From Cloacibacillus evryensis DSM 19522 (GTDB lineage: Bacteria > Synergistota > Synergistia > Synergistales > Synergistaceae), in the NCBI RefSeq assembly GCF_000585335.1, contig NZ_KK073872.1:3153283-3217282 (forward strand): DNA of 64,000 bases, read 5' to 3'. The notes beneath the pieces were generated by a model. The model saw nothing but the letters and a program-made list of their open reading frames with translations, had not been told where the DNA came from and did no database searches. Position numbers and translations under genes: made by a program. Shown one piece after another: positions 1-7,437 of this stretch (positions are counted from its first letter, which is position 1; every line of letters begins with the position of its first letter).

Positions 1-367
1 GGAGACTCGCGCCGATAATATCCGCCTCCTGAAAGGCGTCCGTGCCGATCATCGTCGTCGCCACCTGTCCGGTGATCGCCACCATCGGCGCCGAGTCAAG
101 GTTTGCCGTGGCGATTCCCGTTACAAGATTCGTGGCGCCGGGGCCCGAGGTTGCAATGCAGACTCCCGGCCTGCCGCTCGTGCGGGCGTAGCCGTCCGCC
201 GCGTGCGAAGCCGCCTGTTCGTGGCGCATCAGTATGTGGTTTAGTTTTGAATCATAAAGAGCGTCATAGAGATGGATGACCGTACCGCCCGGCAGCCCGA
301 AGACGGTGCTTACCCCTTCGTCTTCCAGCGCCTTGACGACCATCTGAGCCCCGTTCATTTTCGCCAT
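1..367 (-). CDS. ilvB: Acetolactate synthase large subunit, N-terminal part (partial)
   Basis: This is the first ~122 residues of acetohydroxyacid synthase, the thiamine-diphosphate enzyme that starts valine, leucine and isoleucine synthesis; the gene runs off the left edge. The start [11 protein letters not shown] follows AAGGAG by about ten bases. The GLPGGT segment, the [15 protein letters not shown] segment with the conserved cofactor-activating Glu, and the [13 protein letters not shown] segment are typical of the family. It is the third gene of an ilvN-ilvC-ilvB order, about 176 bp after ilvC, and a long nested inverted repeat lies in that gap. Catabolic ALS is unlikely because ilvN and ilvC are adjacent. 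Confidence 0.93.
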   Translation of the reverse strand, partial: MAKMNGAQMVVKALEDEGVSTVFGLPGGTVIHLYDALYDSKLNHILMRHEQAASHAADGYARTSGRPGVCIATSGPGATNLVTGIATANLDSAPMVAITGQVATTMIGTDAFQEADIIGASL

Positions 368-438
368 GTAAAATGCTCCTTTTTGCTTTTTTGTTTTTCT
401 TTTTCCGTTACGTATGTGAACGGAAATTTTAGGATTAG

Positions 439-537
439 ATGGGCCAACTCCTAAGTAACTTGGCTTTGCGCCCCCGGAGCCGCACTAATGGTGCGGCGAG
501 GACGGCGCAAGGCCAAGTTGCGACGGAGATGGCCCAT
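439..537. repeat. Nested ~100-bp inverted repeat between ilvC and ilvB
   Basis: Three stacked stems can be read directly. The outer arms are 439-451 and 525-537 (12 of 13 pair), the middle arms 457-472 and 504-519 (15 of 16 pair, the exception being a possible G-U pair), and the tip is CCGCAC/GTGCGG at 480-485 and 491-496. No T-run follows on either strand, so it is not a normal terminator. It could be an mRNA-processing or stability element between ilvC and ilvB, or a small palindromic mobile element. I saw no second copy in the window. Confidence 0.8.
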
Positions 538-543
538 ATAAGC

Positions 544-1569
<1,026 letters not shown>

Positions 1570-1661
1570 TTAATTAGAATTTTATGTATATCGCTATAAG
1601 TGGGTCCGCGGATCGATAAACCGCGCCGACGAACTTAGTAGTTTCTCTGATAATACCGCCG

Positions 1662-2150
1662 CTAATTTTCAAAACCGGTGCGCGCGAGCGCCACCTGTCC
1701 CGAACCGGCCGTTTCGAGGATGCCGTACGGTTTGAGCGCCGCCATGCAGGCCTCCACCTTGCCGCGGTCGCCCGTGACCTCGAGCGTGATCGCGTCCGAG
1801 CCGAGGTCCACCACGCGGCAGCGGAAGATCTCCGCCGTCTGCAGGATGTGGGGCCGGCGTTCGACCGGAGCCATGACCTTGACGAGCGAGAGCCAGCGTT
1901 CGACGAAAGGCCCCTCCTTGGTGAGATTCTGCACCTCGATGACCTCGATCAGCTTCATCAGTTGTTTGCGTATCTGGTCATATACCCCCTCTTCGCCCTC
2001 GATGATTATCGTGAAGCGCGAAAGGCCGGGGACGTCGGTGCGTCCGACGCTCAGGCTCTCGATATTATATCCGCGGCGATAGATGAGGCTCGCGATGCGC
2101 ATGAGCACGCCCGGACTGTCCTCGGAAACGATGCTGAAAGTACTCTTCAA
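1662..2150 (-). CDS. ilvN: Acetolactate synthase small (regulatory) subunit
   Basis: This 162-residue protein is the ACT-domain regulatory subunit that confers valine feedback control on acetolactate synthase. The N-terminal ACT domain reads TFSIVSEDSPGVLMRIASLIYRRGYNIESLSVG, split here only by description, and the C-terminal half carries the usual VVDLGSDAITLEVTG region. I chose the TTG at 2150 (TTG-AAG-AGT), about ten bases after AAGGA; the longer frame starting at 2237 runs back across the attenuator and lacks family similarity. It is the first structural gene behind the leader peptide and attenuator, about 107 bp upstream of ilvC. Confidence 0.93.
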   Translation of the reverse strand: MKSTFSIVSEDSPGVLMRIASLIYRRGYNIESLSVGRTDVPGLSRFTIIIEGEEGVYDQIRKQLMKLIEVIEVQNLTKEGPFVERWLSLVKVMAPVERRPHILQTAEIFRCRVVDLGSDAITLEVTGDRGKVEACMAALKPYGILETAGSGQVALARTGFEN

Positions 2151-2246
2151 TCTTAAAACGTCCTTTCTCAAAAAACTTTTTATTGATAACCTCAGACGGC
2201 GCAAAACAGCTGGCCGATATTGCCCCGCACACCACAACTTCGCAAC

Positions 2247-2281
2247 AAAAAAAAGACCGGAACCCTCAGCGGGTCCCGGTC
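2247..2281 (-). terminator. Attenuator terminator of the ilvNCB operon
   Basis: On the minus strand the arms GACCGGGACCC (2281-2271) and GGGTTCCGGTC (2265-2255) form an 11-bp stem with one G-U pair and a five-base loop, followed directly by eight T residues (2254-2247). It lies between the leader peptide and ilvN. Ten bases of its upstream arm and loop (GGGACCCGCT, 2277-2268) are perfectly complementary to AGCGGGTCCC at 2328-2319 inside the leader-peptide gene, giving a competing antiterminator. Confidence 0.92.
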
Positions 2282-2298
2282 CGAAAGTAACGCGGCTA

Positions 2299-2391
2299 TT
2301 AAGCGCCGGCCATCTCGGGGGACCCGCTGCTAATAATGCGTACTACGACGACTATATTCGCTACGTTGGATATAAAGTGATCTCTTCGCAT
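2299..2391 (-). CDS. ilv leader peptide (attenuation control)
   Basis: This is a 30-residue open frame, ATG at 2391 and TAA at 2301-2299, preceded by AAGGGA about nine bases upstream. Its core reads NIVVVVRII, with codons ATA-GTC-GTC-GTA-GTA-CGC-ATT-ATT, so it counts charged tRNA-Val and tRNA-Ile; it has no leucine codon. It overlaps the antiterminator arm. By analogy with the classical ilv leaders, a ribosome stalled at the Val/Ile run leaves AGCGGGTCCC free to pair with the terminator arm and lets RNA polymerase continue into ilvN. The peptide itself need have no function. Confidence 0.9.
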   Translation of the reverse strand: MRRDHFISNVANIVVVVRIISSGSPEMAGA

Positions 2392-2453
2392 TGCCGCCTG
2401 TCCCTTCGCTGCCGGATTAAAAGGAAACCTGTCCTTTTTGCATATTACGGGAC

Positions 2454-2482
2454 ATAATAAAAGCACTTTCGTGAAATGTCAA
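2454..2482 (-). promoter_or_regulatory. Consensus promoter of the ilvNCB operon
   Basis: A perfect -35 box TTGACA (2482-2477) is separated by exactly 17 bases from TATTAT (2459-2454). Transcription would start near 2447, about 55 bases before the leader peptide start. No operator-like palindrome was seen over it, which fits control by attenuation. Confidence 0.88.
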
Positions 2483-2621
2483 CTATTACTTTTCCGCGAT
2501 GATTTTAATTTTTACACGGTCTTTTTTATATGGACTTAATTAAATAACGGCACAAAAGAGATCACAAACCAGAATAAAAGGCGTTCGCCCGTTTTTATAA
2601 GCATAACACCTTTTTCTGTTT

Positions 2622-3812
2622 TTAGAAACTGTCGTCTATTCGGAGCACGGCATCTTTGAGTACCTTCGCGCCGCGTATGAGATCGGCATCGCTCGTAAAT
2701 TCGTCTTTTGAGTGGCTTATGCCGTTGTGGCTCGGGACAAAGATCATCCCCGTCGGTATGACATGGGCCAGCGGAGAGGAATCATGGGACGCGCCGCTCG
2801 GCATCACCGCAGCGGAATATCCGGCCTTGCCGGCGCTCTCTTTTATCGTCTTCACGAGCCTCTCGTCAAGAAGCACCGCCGGCTTCGCGCCAAGTTTTTC
2901 TATTGATACGGAGCAGGGAGCGGATCTCTCCGCCATCGCCGAAAACTCCGAGCAGGCGCGTTCGACGGCCGCGTCGTCGATCGAACGCAGTTCAAGTACG
3001 AAGCGCGCCTCTTCCGGCACGACGCTGACGTGGCCGGGGGAGAGCTCCAAGACGCCGATATTGCAGACAAGCTCTTTTTGCCCGTCCATCCAGCCGAACC
3101 AGTTGTGGATCAGCTCCGCCGCCGCGCGCATGGCGTCTTTTCTCTCCGCCATCGGCGTGGTGCCCGCATGGTTGGCCGCGCCCTTGACGCTGACCGCCAG
3201 CCGCGTGATGCCGACGATGCCCGAGGGTACGCCGATCTCGATTCCCCGGCGTTCGAGAAAGGGGCCTTGTTCGATGTGCAGCTCGATAAAGGCCGCGTAT
3301 TTGTCCAGCTCTCCCTTGCTTTCCGCGATCGCTTTTTCGCCGACGCTGAATCGCGCGAGCTGTTCGCGCCGGTAACCGGTCGGCAGCAGTCCCGCGAAGG
3401 CGCGGCTGCCGAAGGTGCCGCCGAGCGGTTCGCCCTCTTCGCCGATGAAGGCGACGACTTCAAGGCTGTGTTTAGAGAGCTCACCGCTCTCTTTTACCGT
3501 CCGCAGAACTTCGAGCGCCGCGATTATGCCAAGCGGACCGTCGTAGATGCCGCCGTTATCCACGGAGTCAAGATGCGAGCCGGTGAGGATCGCCTTTTTG
3601 CTTTTTCCCTCAAGACGCCCGAAGAGGTTTCCCACCCCGTCAACCCGTGTCTTTAGGCCGGCTTCTTCCATTTTGCCTTTGAGCCACGCGCGCGCTTCGA
3701 GGTAGGACGTACTGTAGGCGAGGCGCTGGAGGCCGTGTCCCTCCCTCCAGCCGATTTTTCCCTGCGCGAAGAGGTCGTTAAGAAAACGGTTCTCGTTAAT
3801 GGCGGGAGCCAT
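2622..3812 (-). CDS. M20-family amidohydrolase (allantoate amidohydrolase / N-carbamoyl-amino acid hydrolase type)
   Basis: This 396-residue zinc peptidase-fold enzyme belongs to the M20 subgroup that cleaves ureido or carbamoyl groups (allantoate amidohydrolase, N-carbamoyl-L-amino acid hydrolase, ureidoglycine-type enzymes). Metal ligands can be read as H80 (GSHLDSV), D91 (YDGPLG), E125/E126 (IGEEGE), H179 (ELHIEQGP) and a late His in PSHNGISHSKDE. The start MAPAINENRF shares one base with the TAA of the upstream amidohydrolase (TAATG) and has AAGGGA eight bases before it, so the two are translationally coupled. It is the last gene of the molybdenum-hydroxylase operon. The exact substrate cannot be fixed from sequence. 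Confidence 0.85.
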   Translation of the reverse strand: MAPAINENRFLNDLFAQGKIGWREGHGLQRLAYSTSYLEARAWLKGKMEEAGLKTRVDGVGNLFGRLEGKSKKAILTGSHLDSVDNGGIYDGPLGIIAALEVLRTVKESGELSKHSLEVVAFIGEEGEPLGGTFGSRAFAGLLPTGYRREQLARFSVGEKAIAESKGELDKYAAFIELHIEQGPFLERRGIEIGVPSGIVGITRLAVSVKGAANHAGTTPMAERKDAMRAAAELIHNWFGWMDGQKELVCNIGVLELSPGHVSVVPEEARFVLELRSIDDAAVERACSEFSAMAERSAPCSVSIEKLGAKPAVLLDERLVKTIKESAGKAGYSAAVMPSGASHDSSPLAHVIPTGMIFVPSHNGISHSKDEFTSDADLIRGAKVLKDAVLRIDDSF

Positions 3813-5194
3813 TATGCTTTTCCCTTCAGCAGGCATTTGCCGTAGCCGGGTTCGCCCGTTACCTGCCCATCTTCATACACGACTTCGCCGCGCAGGATGA
3901 CTTTGTCGATCACGCCGTTGAGTTTCCAGCCGTCGAAAACTTTGGCGATGTCTTTGGCCATCGTCCGCATTTGTTCTTTTTCCACCGTGTATTCGGCTTT
4001 CGGGTCGCAGAGGACGAAATCCGCGTCGGCGCCGATCTTTATCGCGCCTTTTCGCGGATAGAGGCCGTAGGCCTTCGCGGGGTTTACCGCGATCAGTTCC
4101 GCGGCGCGGCGCAGGGAGATCCTTCCGTCCGCGACGGCCTTCATCATGAGGCCGAAGCGTGTCTCAAGTCCGGGGAAACCGGCGGGGGCGAGGAAGATGT
4201 CCTGCGGGTTGCGCTCTTTTTCTTCCACCGTGTAGGGGGCGTGGTCGCTTCCCACTGTATCTATCGTGCCGTCCTCTATATAGTCCCACATTTTTTCGAC
4301 GCGCGCCTTGTCGCGCAGCGCGGGATTGCACTTCGCATAAGCTCCGTATTCGTTGAGGGCCTCTTCCGTAAGGTAAAGGTACTGCGGGCAGGTCTCGATC
4401 CAGATCTTCATGCCTTTGGCGCGCGCGGCTTTGGCGGCCTCCACCGCCTCCGGCGTCGAGATATGGACAAGATAGAGGGGACAGTCTATCGTCTCGGCGA
4501 GACGGATGAGGCGGTCCACCGCCAGCGCTTCGGCGACGGCGGGACGCGAGGCGGCGTGGTCGCAGGGGGCGACGCGCCCCTCCCTGCGCAGCTCGGCGAT
4601 CGCTCCCGCGACGAGGTCGTTGTCTTCCCCGTGCGCCGCCATCGGCAGGCCGGTCTTTTTGACCTCTTCCATGACCTTCAGCAGTTCGTAATTCGTTTCG
4701 CTCGTGAGGCCGACGAATTCCTTTTCGCGTCCCTCCGGCGCGGCGTGGAGGAAGGTCTTATATCCCCAGACTCCCGCCTCGGCGACGCGGCCTATCTCCT
4801 CTATATGCTTGCCTCCCGCCGCGCCGAGGAAGGCGACGTCGACTATCGCCTGCTCCCCGACGGCAGCGACGCGCGGCGCGAGCGTCTCGGGACTGTACTG
4901 CGGCGGAGTGGAGATGGGATGTTCGATTATCGTGGTGACGCCGCCCGCGGCGGCGGCCGCCGTGCCCGTCACAAAGGTCTCGCGGTGCGCCCCGCCAGGA
5001 TAGCGGATATGAACATGCGGGTCTACTCCGCCTGGAAGCAGCGTCAGCCCTCCCGCGTCGATCACCCGGTCGGCCGCGGGAAATTCCTCCGCCGACCCCA
5101 GCGCGGTTATCCTGCCGTCTTCCGCCAGCACCCAACCTTTAAAATAATCATCCTCCGTGAGGATCTGCGCGTTTTTGACCAACAATCTTTCCAT
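3812..5194 (-). CDS. Cyclic amidohydrolase (allantoinase / dihydropyrimidinase-hydantoinase type)
   Basis: This 460-residue amidohydrolase-superfamily enzyme opens cyclic ureides. The binuclear metal site is visible: H60 and H62 (DPHVHIRYPG), K146 (GYKTFLH, the carbamylated lysine), H188 (AAHGED), H244 (LVHISTPEA) and D317 (SDHAPY). The combination resembles allantoinase and hydantoinase; dihydropyrimidinase and a ring-opening purine amidohydrolase are alternatives. It ends in TAATG overlap with the M20 enzyme, which would hydrolyse the carbamoyl product, and starts 38 bp after the IclR gene. Context suggests a second step after hydroxylation of a purine or other N-heterocycle by the adjacent molybdoenzyme. 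Confidence 0.86.
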   Translation of the reverse strand: MERLLVKNAQILTEDDYFKGWVLAEDGRITALGSAEEFPAADRVIDAGGLTLLPGGVDPHVHIRYPGGAHRETFVTGTAAAAAGGVTTIIEHPISTPPQYSPETLAPRVAAVGEQAIVDVAFLGAAGGKHIEEIGRVAEAGVWGYKTFLHAAPEGREKEFVGLTSETNYELLKVMEEVKKTGLPMAAHGEDNDLVAGAIAELRREGRVAPCDHAASRPAVAEALAVDRLIRLAETIDCPLYLVHISTPEAVEAAKAARAKGMKIWIETCPQYLYLTEEALNEYGAYAKCNPALRDKARVEKMWDYIEDGTIDTVGSDHAPYTVEEKERNPQDIFLAPAGFPGLETRFGLMMKAVADGRISLRRAAELIAVNPAKAYGLYPRKGAIKIGADADFVLCDPKAEYTVEKEQMRTMAKDIAKVFDGWKLNGVIDKVILRGEVVYEDGQVTGEPGYGKCLLKGKA

Positions 5195-5232
5195 AATAAA
5201 ATCGCCTCCGGCTTTGACGGCCGGACTCGATT

Positions 5233-5976
5233 TTACCGGGCCGGCGTCAGATTTTTAGTTTCTTCGATCAATACGGAGAGCCACATGTCTCTGTCTCTCT
5301 CATAGTCAAACCTCGTGCCCGCGACCGTCAGCGCCATGATCAGGTCCGTCCCGCACATGTCGATGTGAACGGATATCGCGGCGACGCCGGGATCCATCTC
5401 TTCGACCGATTCGCAATATCCCTTTTCCCTTATCTGTTTCAGATCTTCCCTCAGCAGCTTCGGGTCTGTCACCGTAAATGGCGTGAACGCCTCTAGCTTC
5501 TGAGAGAGCACCTTTTTCACAAGCGCCTCAGGAGCGTACGCCAGAAGCATCCTGCCGCTGGCCCCGGCGTGAAAGGGCTGTTCCTCGCCGATTATCGAGG
5601 CGATCCTTACAACGCTGTTCGATTCTATCTTGTGCAGACAGACCACCCGTTCGTGGTCGATAATATTGAGGAAGGCGGATTGCCCGCACCGTTTGACCAC
5701 ATTCCGCAGCACGGGATCGATCCTTTTTACCGTGTCGAGATTCACGCGCCATTCGTTGGCCAGCGAGAGGAATTTCAATCCGATATAATAATTCTTGTCC
5801 TCTTCGTCCTGATAGGCCCAGCCGATGGCGGTCAGCTCCTGCAATATGCGGTGGACCGTGCTCTTCGGCACCCCGGTAAGCTCCTCTATCTTTCTTACGC
5901 TGTGCGCCTCTTCCGAATCTTCGAGCGCCTCCAAGATCGTCAGGATCGTATCTATGGAATCAAAAAACTTTCGCAT
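5233..5976 (-). CDS. IclR-family transcriptional regulator
   Basis: This 247-residue regulator has an N-terminal winged helix-turn-helix (about residues 8-65, with TGVPKSTVHRILQELTAIGW as recognition region) and a C-terminal IclR effector domain (about 80-245, with the HAGASGRMLLAYAPEA segment). It sits inside the hydroxylase operon, 61 bp after the [2Fe-2S] subunit gene, so it is probably autoregulated. It is a clear paralogue of the IclR protein at 17252-17995 in the effector domain. It is the first candidate to bind the GGGACA-N2-TGTCCC palindromes at 9859 and 10153; that assignment is inference. Confidence 0.92.
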   Translation of the reverse strand: MRKFFDSIDTILTILEALEDSEEAHSVRKIEELTGVPKSTVHRILQELTAIGWAYQDEEDKNYYIGLKFLSLANEWRVNLDTVKRIDPVLRNVVKRCGQSAFLNIIDHERVVCLHKIESNSVVRIASIIGEEQPFHAGASGRMLLAYAPEALVKKVLSQKLEAFTPFTVTDPKLLREDLKQIREKGYCESVEEMDPGVAAISVHIDMCGTDLIMALTVAGTRFDYERDRDMWLSVLIEETKNLTPAR

Positions 5977-6037
5977 CGGTCATCCTCCCCGCCTGGCCGC
6001 TCTCCGCAACAGGCGTGGAGAATCACCGGACAGCTTT

Positions 6038-6574
6038 TTATTTGTGCTCGCAGCCGCAGGGCGGCAGGTCGTCCTGTATCCAGACGCCGTCCTCAGGATC
6101 GTCAAGAACCTCGCCGTTGGCCACGCTCATCACAGCTTTGAATATCTTATCATAACCCGTGCAGCGGCAGAGGTTCCCTGAGAGGGCCTTTCTCAGTTCG
6201 TCCATAGTCGGGTGCGGATTGCGGTCGAGCAGCGCCTTCGAGGAGAGAAGCATACCCGGCGTGCAGTAGCCGCACTGTATCGCGCCGTAGGCGACGAACG
6301 CCTTCTGGAGCGGATGAAGGGCCTTCTCGCCGCCGAGCCCCTCTATCGTCAGAATATCCTTTCCCTCGGCGTCGGTTGCGAGCATAAGGCAGGAGTTGAC
6401 GGGCCTGCCGTCAATCAGCACCGTGCAGGTGCCGCATTCGCCGCCGCCGCATCCGCACTTGGTTCCGGTAAAATGCAGATCGTCGCGCAGAAAATCGAGC
6501 AGGGTATGATTTACCGATACCTCTTTAGTCATCGCCTTGCCGTTCAGGATAAAACTTACCTTTTTCTTAAGCAT
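6038..6574 (-). CDS. Molybdenum hydroxylase, [2Fe-2S] subunit (first operon)
   Basis: This 178-residue protein is the small iron-sulfur subunit of the xanthine dehydrogenase family and passes electrons from the Mo site to FAD. The plant-ferredoxin cluster is C42-X4-C47-X2-C50-X11-C62, and the second cluster is C101-X2-C104 with C136-X1-C138 (GNLCRCTGY). It starts at MLKKKVSF, 17 bp after the FAD-subunit stop and behind AGGGGTGAGAG; an earlier ATG at 6601 overlaps the previous gene. An unusual ~38-residue tail after the second cluster ends in CGCEHK, possibly extra metal-binding residues. Confidence 0.95.
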   Translation of the reverse strand: MLKKKVSFILNGKAMTKEVSVNHTLLDFLRDDLHFTGTKCGCGGGECGTCTVLIDGRPVNSCLMLATDAEGKDILTIEGLGGEKALHPLQKAFVAYGAIQCGYCTPGMLLSSKALLDRNPHPTMDELRKALSGNLCRCTGYDKIFKAVMSVANGEVLDDPEDGVWIQDDLPPCGCEHK

Positions 6575-6591
6575 CTCTCTCACCCCTAAGC

Positions 6592-7434
6592 CTATCTGCA
6601 AAGCTCTCTCAGCAGCCCGGCCGCCGCCGCCCTGAGCATGTGGCTCCGGTACGCCGCCGAGCCGCGAACGTCGTCTATCGGCGAGGCCGCGGCGGCGACA
6701 AGCCCGGAAATCTTCTCAATATCACGCGCGGCGTCCGAACCTTCAAGCGCCCTTTCCGCTTCCGCCGCCCGGATCGGAGTCGGGGCGACCGAACCCATCG
6801 CGATACGGGCCCTCGTACAGACTCCGCCCGCGAACGAAAGGGAGACGGCCATATTCATCACCGCGATATCGGCGGCCTTGCGCGGCCCCATTTTGAAAAA
6901 CGCCTGCCTGGTATCCGCCGGCATCTTCGGGAGGCGCAGGGCCTTCAATATTTCGCCGCCCTCAAGGCAGTTCTTTCCCGGTCCTTTGAAAAAGTCTATC
7001 AGCTTCGTCTCACGCTCATGCCTGCCGTCGGTGATCACCGCGACGGCGTCCGAGACCAGCAGGCCGGGCACCGTGTCCGCACAGGGCGACGAATTGCAGA
7101 TATTGCCGCCGATGGTGCCGAGGTTGCGCACCTGCGGCGTTCCGATATTGTCCGCCCCTTCCGCGACGGAGCGCCATCCGTCATAAAACTCCTCGGATTC
7201 GGCAAGCGCCGCGATCTTCGTCAGCGCTCCGATGATGACCCCGTCGTCCGAGAAGCGCATCCCTCCAAGCTCTTCTATACCTTTAAGATTTACGACCACC
7301 GCCGGCTTTCTGACGCCGTGCTTGATCTGCACGACAAGGTCGGTGCCGCCGGCTATCGCCCGCGCGCCCTCCGCCGTCAGCAAATTGCAGGCCTCGGCGA
7401 CCGTCTTCGGCTCGTAATAATCAAACTCTCTCAT
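6592..7434 (-). CDS. Molybdenum hydroxylase, FAD-binding subunit (first operon)
   Basis: This 280-residue subunit holds FAD in the xanthine dehydrogenase / CO dehydrogenase (CoxM) family. FAD-binding motifs are AIAGGTDLVVQ (about residues 27-37) and TIGGNICNSSPCADTVP (about 108-124). The C-terminal CoxM-type domain follows. The start MREFDYYEPK lies only three bases after the stop of the large-subunit gene, and the stop is 17 bp before the [2Fe-2S] subunit, so the three subunits are co-translated. It would transfer electrons to NAD(P)+, ferredoxin or another acceptor. Confidence 0.94.
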   Translation of the reverse strand: MREFDYYEPKTVAEACNLLTAEGARAIAGGTDLVVQIKHGVRKPAVVVNLKGIEELGGMRFSDDGVIIGALTKIAALAESEEFYDGWRSVAEGADNIGTPQVRNLGTIGGNICNSSPCADTVPGLLVSDAVAVITDGRHERETKLIDFFKGPGKNCLEGGEILKALRLPKMPADTRQAFFKMGPRKAADIAVMNMAVSLSFAGGVCTRARIAMGSVAPTPIRAAEAERALEGSDAARDIEKISGLVAAAASPIDDVRGSAAYRSHMLRAAAAGLLRELCR

Positions 7435-7437
7435 AAC

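Noticed and set aside
2151-2237. N-terminal extension of IlvN from 2237
   Set aside because: It runs through the region between attenuator and TTG start and has no family similarity.
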